Assembly: GCA_025937785.1 (NCBI GenBank)
Contig: JAICQQ010000024.1
Location: 1 to 60,971 of the forward strand
From: Polyangiaceae bacterium
GTDB lineage: Bacteria > Myxococcota_A > Polyangia > Polyangiales > Polyangiaceae
Length of the DNA: 60,971 nucleotides
Direction of reading: 5' to 3'
The position numbers and the translations under genes are program-made. Within the stretch, counting starts at the first letter, position 1. Each line of letters begins with the position of its first letter. The notes under the pieces were generated by a model that was not told the DNA's origin, did not search any database, and was given only the letters and a program-made list of their open reading frames with translations. Below are positions 27,380 to 34,945 of the stretch, piece after piece.

Positions 27380-28780
27380 GTGAGCACACTCCATTTCCCT
27401 CTTCCGCACGTCGTTGGACTTGGCTGCCTCTTGGCGGTGGGCTGCAGCGGCGACAACCAAAATTACGCGAGCCCTGACGTCGAAGACGTCGGGGACGCGG
27501 GCCCGACCTCGGCGGGGCCCCTCGGAGGCCCCACGGCGACCACCGCGGGCGTGACGTCGAGCGTGGGCACGACCGGGAGCGCGTCTGCGGCGGGGAACGG
27601 GGTGACGAACGGCAGCGGCAGCGGCGGCGTGTCCGGCACGATCAGCGCTGCGACCACCGCGCCCGGTGCCACCACGGCCCCTGGCTCTACCACGGGGCAG
27701 GGAGGCATCGGCGCCGCGACTACGGCGACCGACGGCTCCATTCCTGGTGGGCCCGTCGACTGCTCGGCGATTTCCGAGCGCGATGGCTGGGAGCTCTGCG
27801 ACAGCGGCAGCGACTTCTGCGCCGCTGTCTTCAGCGATGGGGCGGGGTGCGCAGCGGTCTGCGCGTCCGTAGGGCTGACGTGTGCCGAGACTTGGGAGAA
27901 CGCCGAGGACAGCTGCGGCCCGGACATGTCGCGCGGCGAGCTCAGCTGCTCTTCCGCGAGTGACCACGAGTCGGACTACTGCTTGTGCCAGGGACCGAGC
28001 GCCACAGCCGCCGTGGGCAGCACGACCACCACTGGCGGCGGCGGCGGAGCCGGGGGCTCCACGAACTCCAGCGGTTCGGACGGGGGGGCTACCAGCACCA
28101 CCAGCGATACCACCGTGAGCACATCCACGACTGGAGGCAGCGGGGGTGGCGGCAGCTCGAACCCCGGTTGCGAAGTGGTCGCCGGCGACGCGGGTACGGT
28201 GAACAGCACCATCGTGGTGGCGTCGGGGCAAACGTTCGATGGAGAGTGCCGCCGCTATCGCGCGGGCAGTGCGCTGGGTGACGGCAGCCAGGACGAAGAT
28301 CAGCTGCCCGTGTTCCGCGTCGAAGACGGAGCGCGTCTGATCAATGTCGTGCTGGGGGCGCCCGCGGCGGACGGTATTCACACCTACGGCGACGTGACGC
28401 TCGAGAACATCGTTTGGGAAGACATCGGCGAGGATGCGATGACCATCAAGGAGTCGGGGACGGTCGTGCTCGACGGCGGCGGTGCCTTCAACGGGGAGGA
28501 CAAGGTTTTCCAGATCAACGCCGCAAGTACTTTTCGGGTTTCGAACTTCACCGCGCGCTCGGCCGGCAAGTTCATTCGTCAGAATGGCAACACCACCTTC
28601 CGCATCGACGTATTCATCGATCACTGCGACATCTCGGACATGGATGAGGCCATCTTTCGCACCGACTCGAGTTCGAGCACGGTGACGATGACGAACACCC
28701 GCTACAGCAACATCGGCGATTCGCTGTTCATCGGCGTGAGCTCCGGCAACATCACCCAGTCCGGCAACACCGAGTATTGA
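27380..28780 (+). CDS. Pectate lyase, family PL3, lipoprotein with Cys-rich module
   Basis: 466 aa from GTG 27380 (lipobox LAVGC). Layout: Thr/Ser/Gly linker (about 30-130), a cysteine-rich module (about 131-210: CSAISERDGWELCDSGSDFC, CAAVCASVGLTCAETW, DYCLCQG), a second Gly/Ser/Thr linker, and a C-terminal PL3 right-handed beta-helix (about 270-466). PL3 marks are GARLINVVLGAPAADGIHTY, VWEDIGEDAMTIKE with the calcium-site acidic pair, and GKFIRQNGNTTFRI. PL3 enzymes cleave polygalacturonate by beta-elimination with calcium. The lipid anchor and stalk would hold it at the cell surface. The Cys-rich module is not one I can name and may bind substrate. Confidence 0.9.
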   Translation: MSTLHFPLPHVVGLGCLLAVGCSGDNQNYASPDVEDVGDAGPTSAGPLGGPTATTAGVTSSVGTTGSASAAGNGVTNGSGSGGVSGTISAATTAPGATTAPGSTTGQGGIGAATTATDGSIPGGPVDCSAISERDGWELCDSGSDFCAAVFSDGAGCAAVCASVGLTCAETWENAEDSCGPDMSRGELSCSSASDHESDYCLCQGPSATAAVGSTTTTGGGGGAGGSTNSSGSDGGATSTTSDTTVSTSTTGGSGGGGSSNPGCEVVAGDAGTVNSTIVVASGQTFDGECRRYRAGSALGDGSQDEDQLPVFRVEDGARLINVVLGAPAADGIHTYGDVTLENIVWEDIGEDAMTIKESGTVVLDGGGAFNGEDKVFQINAASTFRVSNFTARSAGKFIRQNGNTTFRIDVFIDHCDISDMDEAIFRTDSSSSTVTMTNTRYSNIGDSLFIGVSSGNITQSGNTEY

Positions 28781-28829
28781 GCGAATTTCGCCGACAGAAC
28801 CTGCCTCGCGCTGAGTCAGCTCCGCAATC

Positions 28830-28856
28830 TGGCGGGATCCGCCATGGTTACTTTTT
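28830..28856 (+). terminator. Candidate terminator of the pectate lyase gene
   Basis: TGGCGG-GAT-CCGCCA (28830-28844) is a perfect 6-bp stem with a 3-nt loop, followed after a few bases by TTTTT (28852-28856), 50 nt past the stop codon. The remainder of the gap to 29083 shows no gene. Confidence 0.45.
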
Positions 28857-29083
28857 CGACTATGGGTTCGGGGGGTTGAGTGATCGCAGCCCGAACCGGT
28901 CTTTCACGAATGAAAGGCGCGCCGGGGTAAGGTTTCAGAGCTGTGTCGGGGTCTGACGAATGCGCGTCCAAGAGACCGCGCCGAGCCGTGCACCACGCCG
29001 CTACATTCTCTCACTTCATTCACGCCGGGCGCTGTTTTACACGTCACGCTGCGCACGAGAGCGATACCATCCTGAGTAGCGGA

Positions 29084-29389
29084 ATGTGTATGGAGAACGG
29101 CGAAGACGAATCCGAAGTGAAGCAGAGGCGGGCCCAAGACTTGATCGAGACGATCGCACCACCACGAGCCAGGCGATCGGTCGAGGCCACGAAAGAACCC
29201 GACGCGTCCGACGAGGGCCCGGAGATCGATTGGGGGGATCAATTGCCGGGCGACGATCTCCTCGACGCCGGACGTGCGGCGTCGCCCGACGACATTCCGA
29301 CGGAACGGCCCCCCTGGTCGGATCCTGCCGAGTCACGCGAGCGCTTGGTGCCGGGCGTGCTGATTCCGCCCGCGAAGAAGAACGCCTGA
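29084..29389 (+). CDS. Hypothetical acidic protein
   Basis: About 101 aa, rich in Asp/Glu/Pro/Arg (KQRRAQDLIETIAPPRARRS, ASDEGPEIDWGDQLPGDD) and apparently disordered. ATG 29084 or 29090 both follow a GGAA. No domain or homologue recognised; codon use is compatible with a real gene but the evidence is modest. The frame stays open further upstream to 28943, where a longer version could start. Confidence 0.4.
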   Translation: MCMENGEDESEVKQRRAQDLIETIAPPRARRSVEATKEPDASDEGPEIDWGDQLPGDDLLDAGRAASPDDIPTERPPWSDPAESRERLVPGVLIPPAKKNA

Positions 29390-30015
29390 CTCGTGACGTT
29401 CGACTGAGCGACCGATCAATTCGGTGCTCAGATCGCGTCGATTTGTCCCGCTTTGTGGCTGGCAGCCGGCGCTAGGCGCTGGTCTTGCCGGGGGCGAACC
29501 GCGAGGCCGCATGCCGTGTCTCTTGACGCGGGCTTGATTCGTCGAGAGATTCCGGCCCCATGGGTGGTCGCGCTGTTCGCAGTTCGGGTCAGCGTGCGCG
29601 CGTGCGTTCGTCGCCGGAAGCGTCAGCGCACTCTCGCACGGCGGGTGTCGGGGCCCCGAGCAAGGGCAACCATACGCTCGCAGGGGCGCCTCGCGTGGAT
29701 CTGACGATTCCTATGGAGTCCGAGGCGGATACTGCGAAAGCTCGGCAGATCTCGAGCGAGCTGCTCGCGGCCGGCGCGCGCATCCTGAGCGCTCCCGCGT
29801 CTACCCGTGTTGGTGATGGGGCTCGGGGACGCGGTGGCGCTTGCCATCCGACCGCGTTGCAGGGTAGAGGACCCTTCGGGGTAGGCCTTCTCGTAGCAAG
29901 CAGGCTTGGGCATCCATACTTGGCGCGCGAAGTGCGCGTCGCGCCACGCAAGTCGGCATGATTTCTCGATACCGTCACGGACTTCTCACGGTTCTACCAA
30001 GATTCAGGAGCACGC
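29390..30015. other. Intergenic region without supported gene
   Basis: Several overlapping open frames exist, but none has a recognisable domain, a good start or a signal peptide, and frames are open on both strands as expected for GC-rich DNA. The last 60 bases carry the leader of the DUF481 gene, with AGGAG before its ATG. Confidence 0.5.
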
Positions 30016-30906
30016 ATGAGATCTAGTTATCTACGCACGCTGGTTTTGGTGTGCCTCGGCACGCTCGCCTGGAGCGCTCCCGGGTATGCGCAGGACACGC
30101 CCAAGGGTTTGCTGGCCCAGGACGCCGCTACGTCCGGTGCCACCGATGTGGGCGGCGGCGGCTTCGAGGCGGCTGCGGCCAAAGAAGCGACTGCCAAGGA
30201 AGAGAGCGAACTCGAATTCTCCGCAGGCGGGCTGTTAGCCAGCGGTAACTCGCGTTCCACCGCCATGACCGGGGCCGGCAAGCTGAGGTTGCGCCGCGCC
30301 GATAACCAGTATTCGGCGAACTTCGCCGCCAACTACGCGCGATCTGCGCCTTCGGCGGACGCAGCCATGGAGACGTCGGTTTCGAATGTTCAGGGGCGTG
30401 TGCGTTACGACCGTTACCTCTCCGACGCCTGGTCGCTGTTCGTCGCCGAGACGGGACGCCGCGACCGCTTCCAAGGGTTGGTATTGCGGCTCAACTTCGA
30501 CCCCGGTGTTGCTTACTACTTTTTCGACTACGAGAACCATCGACTGGTGGGTGAGCTTGGCTACGACCTGCAGTACGACGTGCGCCGCGACGACACGATC
30601 GCTGCGTCGGCTGCCGAGGGCATCGATGTCGACAAGACAGAGGTGGATCACTCGGGCCGCGCGTTTGCCGGCTACGAGAACAGGCTGAATCAGGCGGTGA
30701 GCTTCACCACGGGCCTGGAATACATCCAGTCCATCACCGATGGTGAAAAGTGGCGTCTGAACTGGGACGTCGGGCTCACCTCATCCATCGCCGAATCCTT
30801 CTCGTTGGCGGCGACGTTCAGCCTTCGGTACGACAACAGTCCGCTACCCGGGATCGAAAAAACCGACACCACCACCGCCCTGAGTCTGGTCTACACGCTG
30901 CTGTAG
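30016..30906 (+). CDS. DUF481-family outer-membrane beta-barrel protein
   Basis: 296 aa from ATG 30016 with AGGAG 6 nt upstream. The signal peptide (LVLVCLGTLAWSAPGYAQD) is cut near residue 26. The mature part has the DUF481 pattern: ELEFSAGGLLASGNSRSTAM at the start, alternating beta strands (KLRLRRADNQYSANFAANYA, FFDYENHRLVGELGYDLQYD, HSGRAFAGYENRLNQAVSF) and an ending in an aromatic/Leu strand (TTALSLVYTLL) suited to barrel insertion. Function of the family is unknown, although some members are induced by salt or stress. It precedes the OmpA-like gene by 51 nt in the same direction. Confidence 0.9.
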   Translation: MRSSYLRTLVLVCLGTLAWSAPGYAQDTPKGLLAQDAATSGATDVGGGGFEAAAAKEATAKEESELEFSAGGLLASGNSRSTAMTGAGKLRLRRADNQYSANFAANYARSAPSADAAMETSVSNVQGRVRYDRYLSDAWSLFVAETGRRDRFQGLVLRLNFDPGVAYYFFDYENHRLVGELGYDLQYDVRRDDTIAASAAEGIDVDKTEVDHSGRAFAGYENRLNQAVSFTTGLEYIQSITDGEKWRLNWDVGLTSSIAESFSLAATFSLRYDNSPLPGIEKTDTTTALSLVYTLL

Positions 30907-30957
30907 TCGGCGAAACGACGCAACGTTCATTCTTCCGGATTGAAGCGAGGACGACCT

Positions 30958-32466
30958 ATGAGTTCAATGTTTTGCCGCTCCGCCCTGCTCTTCGTGGCCT
31001 GCTCCGCGCCTGCGCTGGTGGCAGCTCAAACCGAAGGCGAGGGGAACTTTCAACTGCAGGTGTCGACCGATGAACCTGCTCGCGCCAGTGCGTCGGCGAC
31101 CACCACCGGCGCTGGTGCCAGCGCGGGCGAAGTGCCCTACATGCAGCGCTACGTGCCAGAGGCGAACCTCTGGGAGCTCGGCCTGTTCGGGACCATCATG
31201 TTTCCTTCGCCTTCTCATCGCTTCATCGAACCAGGCAGCGGCTTGCCTCAGCAAGATCTCGATCCCGCGGCTGGCTTCGGTGTGCGCTTCGCCTACTTCC
31301 CGCTCGCGTTCTTGGGGCTCGAGATCGACGGAGCAGCGATGCCCACGGCGACCGAAGACGGCAGCTCGGCGGGGATTCACGTCGCCCGTGGGCATCTCAT
31401 CGGTCAGTTGCCTGGGTCTAGCGTCACCCCGTTCGTGTTGTTCGGTATGGGTGCGCTCGGGGCGACGAGCGAGGCTATGGGGACCGACACCGATCCCGCC
31501 TTTCACTTCGGCGGAGGGGTCAAGGCGGCGCTCGACGCCTACGTCTCGGCCCGCCTCGATGTCCGCGATTCGATGACCCAGCGGGTAGGGGGCTCCGACG
31601 GCCACCAAACGCATCACCCCGAAGTGATGCTGGGCCTGACGTTCACCCTCGAGCGGACTCAGCCCGACCGGGACGGGGACGGCTTCGCCGACCACCGCGA
31701 CGACTGCGTCGATCAGCCTGGCGAAAATCAAGGCTGCCCTGGCGCGGATACTGACGGGGACGGTGTCCCCGACAGCACGGACGAGTGCAAGGAACAGGCG
31801 GGTGCGGCGCCCCACGGCTGCCCCGACAGCGACGCCGACGGCGTCCTCGATTCGAAGGACGCCTGCCCGGAGCAAGCGGGCGTGGCGCCGCACGGCTGCC
31901 CGGGGGAGGCCTGTCCATGCGTCGACACGGACGCCGACGGGGTTACCGACGCGAACGACAAGTGCCCGAAGGAACCCGCGCGAACCGTCGACGGCTGCCC
32001 CATCCACGATCAGGACGGCGACGGCATCGACGACGACGCCGACAAATGTCCCAAAGAGCCGGAGACGAAGAACGGATTCGAGGATGCCGATGGTTGCCCC
32101 GACGAGATTCCGGAAGAGGTCAAGCGTTTCTCGGGCGTGATCGAAGGCATCACCTTCGACTACAACAGCGACCAGATCCTGCCCGCGGGGCGGCCTACGC
32201 TCGACGCTGCAGCCAAGACTTTCAAGGAACACAATCTGCGCGTACTCATCACGGGGCACACGGACAACCAGGGCGAACGCGACTACAACGTCGACCTGTC
32301 CGCGCGCCGCGCCGCGTCCGTCAAGAAGTACCTGGTCGCTGCCGGAGTCCCCGACGCAAGCCTCCAGACGCGCGGCGCCGGCCCCGATGAACCGCGCGCG
32401 GACAACGCGACGCCGGCGGGCCAGCAGAAGAACCGGCGCATCGAGTTCAAGATCCTGAGCCAGTGA
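30958..32466 (+). CDS. OmpA-family protein with thrombospondin type-3 repeats
   Basis: 502 aa from ATG 30958 with AGGA at good spacing. Signal peptide ends ALVAAQ. Residues about 55-230 form an outer-membrane barrel-like domain (LWELGLFGTIMFPS, GFGVRFAYFPLAFLGLEIDG). Residues about 235-375 hold Asp-rich calcium-binding type-3 repeats (DRDGDGFADHRDDC, DTDGDGVPDSTDEC, DADGVLDSKDAC, DQDGDGIDDDADKC). The C-terminal OmpA domain binds peptidoglycan: ITFDYNSDQILPAGRPTL, ITGHTDNQGERDYNVDLSAR with the key Asp and Arg, and QQKNRRIEFKI. It links outer membrane and wall; common in this phylum. Confidence 0.95.
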   Translation: MSSMFCRSALLFVACSAPALVAAQTEGEGNFQLQVSTDEPARASASATTTGAGASAGEVPYMQRYVPEANLWELGLFGTIMFPSPSHRFIEPGSGLPQQDLDPAAGFGVRFAYFPLAFLGLEIDGAAMPTATEDGSSAGIHVARGHLIGQLPGSSVTPFVLFGMGALGATSEAMGTDTDPAFHFGGGVKAALDAYVSARLDVRDSMTQRVGGSDGHQTHHPEVMLGLTFTLERTQPDRDGDGFADHRDDCVDQPGENQGCPGADTDGDGVPDSTDECKEQAGAAPHGCPDSDADGVLDSKDACPEQAGVAPHGCPGEACPCVDTDADGVTDANDKCPKEPARTVDGCPIHDQDGDGIDDDADKCPKEPETKNGFEDADGCPDEIPEEVKRFSGVIEGITFDYNSDQILPAGRPTLDAAAKTFKEHNLRVLITGHTDNQGERDYNVDLSARRAASVKKYLVAAGVPDASLQTRGAGPDEPRADNATPAGQQKNRRIEFKILSQ

Positions 32467-32493
32467 GCGTGGCGGCGGTCGTCGCCAAGGTCT

Positions 32494-33483
32494 CTAAAAG
32501 TAGCCGCCTACCGTGAGCGAGCCCGGACCGACGCTCACGGTGGGCGCGTAGCGCGCTTGCTGGGTGGGTTCGACCTCTTCGTGCGCCAGCACCATGGCGT
32601 CGAAGACGTCTACGATCGCGAGCCCCCCGAGCAATCCGTATAGGGCACCGGTTTGGCTGCAGTTGGAGACGCCTCCTGTGGCTGCGCAGTAACCTGCGAT
32701 CCCCATGACCGCGAACATCGGTCCCGCCAGCGCCCGAGCGCCGAGTGAGATGAAGCCTCGACCCCAGCGTCCGTGCGCGAAATGCACCACGGGTCCTGCC
32801 ACGAGGCCAACCAGATAACCCATGGCCCAGGGCGCGATCACGGGATCGGTGCGCTCGCCTTCTTCGTTGCGAGGCTTGCCGGCTCCGATGGCAATGCCCG
32901 TGCCGATCGCGGCCCCGTCGATGATGAACAGCTGCCAGCCGTACCAGGACCCAGGCGGGGTCGGGTCGACGCTCGGTCGCTCCCAGGCGAGCGCACCCGC
33001 GTCGATGGCGGTGACTCCTGCGAGGCCGACGAGCGTGCCGACACTGTAGCCGTCGACGACGCAGTCGTGCTCCACGTCTCCACGCTCCACGCACGTACCC
33101 AGAAAGCCGAAGAACCCTGCCGCCGGTGGCACGAGCAAGCGCAAGCCCAACGAAGCGGTTCCCACACCCGCGTTGCCGTGCGCATAGTGCACGGCGGGCG
33201 CGGCGACGGCGCCGAGCCCGTACCAAGTGGCTCCCACCAAGCCGAGATCGGAAGGCTGCTCGCTCGGATCGAAATCGAGCGTGTTGGCGAGCACCGCCCC
33301 GGTGGCGATCGCCGCGCCGTCCACGGCCAGGACCTGCCAGCCGTACCAGCCGGAGTCGGATGCGGAGGGGGACGTCGGCGTGTCGGGCGCCGGGGCAGCT
33401 GGCGCTGGTTTGACGGTTTCCGCTAGGGTCGCGCGTGAGAGCAGGAGCGCAGCGATCAGGGACGAGACCAAGGTCCAGCGCAT
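32494..33483 (-). CDS. Predicted membrane protein with internal duplication
   Basis: 329 aa from ATG 33483 (GGAA upstream); signal peptide ends LAET. After a Pro/Ala linker the protein consists of two similar halves, each starting GWYGWQ or SWYGWQ, then VDGAAIATGAV or IDGAAIGTGIA, then PAVHYAHGNAG or PVVHFAHGRWG, each ending in hydrophobic helices with a Cys pair (GTCVERGDVEHDC; GYCAATGGVSNC). The C-terminus is LAHEEVEPTQQARYAPTVSV and ends GSLTVGGYF. No characterised family recognised; two-fold repeat membrane proteins of this type recur in myxobacteria. An orphan C-terminus of a paralogue lies at 40529-40633. Confidence 0.8.
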   Translation of the reverse strand: MRWTLVSSLIAALLLSRATLAETVKPAPAAPAPDTPTSPSASDSGWYGWQVLAVDGAAIATGAVLANTLDFDPSEQPSDLGLVGATWYGLGAVAAPAVHYAHGNAGVGTASLGLRLLVPPAAGFFGFLGTCVERGDVEHDCVVDGYSVGTLVGLAGVTAIDAGALAWERPSVDPTPPGSWYGWQLFIIDGAAIGTGIAIGAGKPRNEEGERTDPVIAPWAMGYLVGLVAGPVVHFAHGRWGRGFISLGARALAGPMFAVMGIAGYCAATGGVSNCSQTGALYGLLGGLAIVDVFDAMVLAHEEVEPTQQARYAPTVSVGPGSLTVGGYF

Positions 33484-33554
33484 GTGACGTTCCAACGCTC
33501 GGCGGGGCCGCAGACTTTAGCGGTGTGGCATTACCCCCTCGCCGGTGCCGCTGC

Positions 33555-34619
33555 TTAGCGTTTGGCGTTGGACGGATGTGCGTGCCGGTGGTGTAGGTCG
33601 GGGCGATGGGGGTGCGTGTGTTCGATCGACTGGTGTCGGTGCTCGTGGCTGTGCCAGCCGCCCGCCCCCACCCCAAGCTCGTGATCGTGATCGTGGTCGT
33701 GGTGATCGTCGTCGTGACGATGCCAATGGCGGTGGGTGATGGCGGCGTGCAGATGGTGGTGTTCGTGATGCTCGCGATGCCACAACCAAAGCGCGAGTGC
33801 CATCAGTGGAGCGGCTGCCAGCTGGGCTGCCAGCACCGGTTCGCCGAGGGCAAGCCACGCGAGCAGGAGGCCCCACAGCGGTGCCGTCGAAAAGAGCAGT
33901 TGCGAGCGAGTGGCACCGAGATGCTGTGCCCCGGCGACGTACAAGAGCAAAGACGCTCCGTATCCCAGCGCGCCCACCACCAGTCCTGAGCCCCAAGTCC
34001 ACGCCGTCAAGGCCGCAGGCTCGAAGCACAGGCCCAAGCCCAGGTTCACCGCACCTGCGACCACCCCCTTTGCGAAGGTGATCTGCGCCGGGGAGTAGGC
34101 ATCGATGAGGGCCGTGAGGTTGTTGTCGAGACCCCACGCCAGGCAAGCGAGCGCGACCCAAGCCACGGCGACCCCTCCTTCGGGAGTGCCCGAGCCGAGG
34201 ACCGCGCTGGCGCCCACCACGAGGAGCACCGCTATCCACGTGCGCAGCGCGAGGTGCTCCTTGAAGAAAAAGCGACCGAGGACCGCGGTCGTGACTGTCT
34301 CCAAGTTCAGCCACAACGCTACGGAGCCTGCGTTCGCGGCGCTCAGCCCCGTCAGCAAGCACACGGGCCCGAGCACCCCGCCGAGCAGCACCGCACCCGC
34401 CAGTCGCTGCCGGCTGCGGCGGTCCACGCCGACTCGGCGCGCACTACCCAACACCCACGGGCAGACCGCGATGGCTGCGCCGAGATACAAGATCCCCGAG
34501 AGCAGGAACGGGCCCACCGCATGCGTCAGGAGTTTCGCTGCCGGTGTCGACGCACCGAACAGCGCGGCCGCCAACAGGCACCACAACAGCGGCGCTCTCT
34601 CTGCCGAAGCGGTTGTCAT
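33555..34619 (-). CDS. EamA/DMT-family transporter with His-rich tail
   Basis: 354 aa from ATG 34619. Ten hydrophobic helices in two EamA repeats (PLLWCLLAAALFGASTPAAK begins the first; WVALACLAWGLDNNLTALID the second). The last 70 residues are an extreme His/Asp-rich tail: HREHHEHHHLHAAITHRHWH, then HDDDHHDHDHDHE and later HSHEHRHQ and HHRHAH. Such tails bind Zn, Ni, Co or Cu and in transporters often act as metal sensors or buffers. The gene is divergent from the copper ATPase operon, so a role in metal export is a reasonable guess; the substrate of the EamA part is unknown. Confidence 0.88.
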   Translation of the reverse strand: MTTASAERAPLLWCLLAAALFGASTPAAKLLTHAVGPFLLSGILYLGAAIAVCPWVLGSARRVGVDRRSRQRLAGAVLLGGVLGPVCLLTGLSAANAGSVALWLNLETVTTAVLGRFFFKEHLALRTWIAVLLVVGASAVLGSGTPEGGVAVAWVALACLAWGLDNNLTALIDAYSPAQITFAKGVVAGAVNLGLGLCFEPAALTAWTWGSGLVVGALGYGASLLLYVAGAQHLGATRSQLLFSTAPLWGLLLAWLALGEPVLAAQLAAAPLMALALWLWHREHHEHHHLHAAITHRHWHRHDDDHHDHDHDHELGVGAGGWHSHEHRHQSIEHTHPHRPDLHHRHAHPSNAKR

Positions 34620-34945
34620 CGGCGAGCCTCGGAATCCTCCGGCGGGGAATCAGCCCCCCCGGACCCAGGTGCCCTGGGGCCGGGGGATCTGACAGGAATG
34701 AACGCTCCGGAGTCTAATCGGAGGGCTGCGGATCGTCGAATTTTGGAAGAAATTCGCTCCCCTGCTTGTTTGTACAGCCATCATAGCCTCGGGAAATTTC
34801 GGCAGAAGCAGGCGGGAGACGCGGCCAGTCGGACGTTCGGCCACCCGAACCTCGCATGCGGATCCCTAGGCGCGTGCGTTTTCGCGTAATCAGGCGCTGG
34901 GCGTTGCGTCTGCTGGGTGACGCCAGAAAACGGGAGTGTTCGGCC
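34620..34945. promoter_or_regulatory. Divergent regulatory region, EamA transporter / copper operon
   Basis: Two inverted repeats stand out: CTCCG-N9-CGGAG (about 34705-34723) and CGAATTT-TGGAAG-AAATTCG (34737-34756), the second lying in a locally AT-richer stretch typical of a promoter. Neither resembles a CueR site. They are candidate operators for a metal-responsive repressor; no regulator gene is adjacent. Confidence 0.4.

Noticed and set aside
27158..28624. N-terminal extension of the KdpE reading frame to 720 aa
   Set aside because: The extension is antisense to the pectate lyase gene and low-complexity Arg/Ala-rich; the receiver domain begins exactly at the GTG at 27157.
29560..29961. 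Possible 133-aa gene in the 29.4-30.0 kb gap
   Set aside because: No domain, signal peptide or ribosome-binding site, and an open frame overlaps it on the other strand.
34856..34945. Upstream in-frame start of the copper ATPase
   Set aside because: Adds a basic peptide without family similarity; the ATG at 34946 has a good GGGAG site directly before the YHS-containing region.
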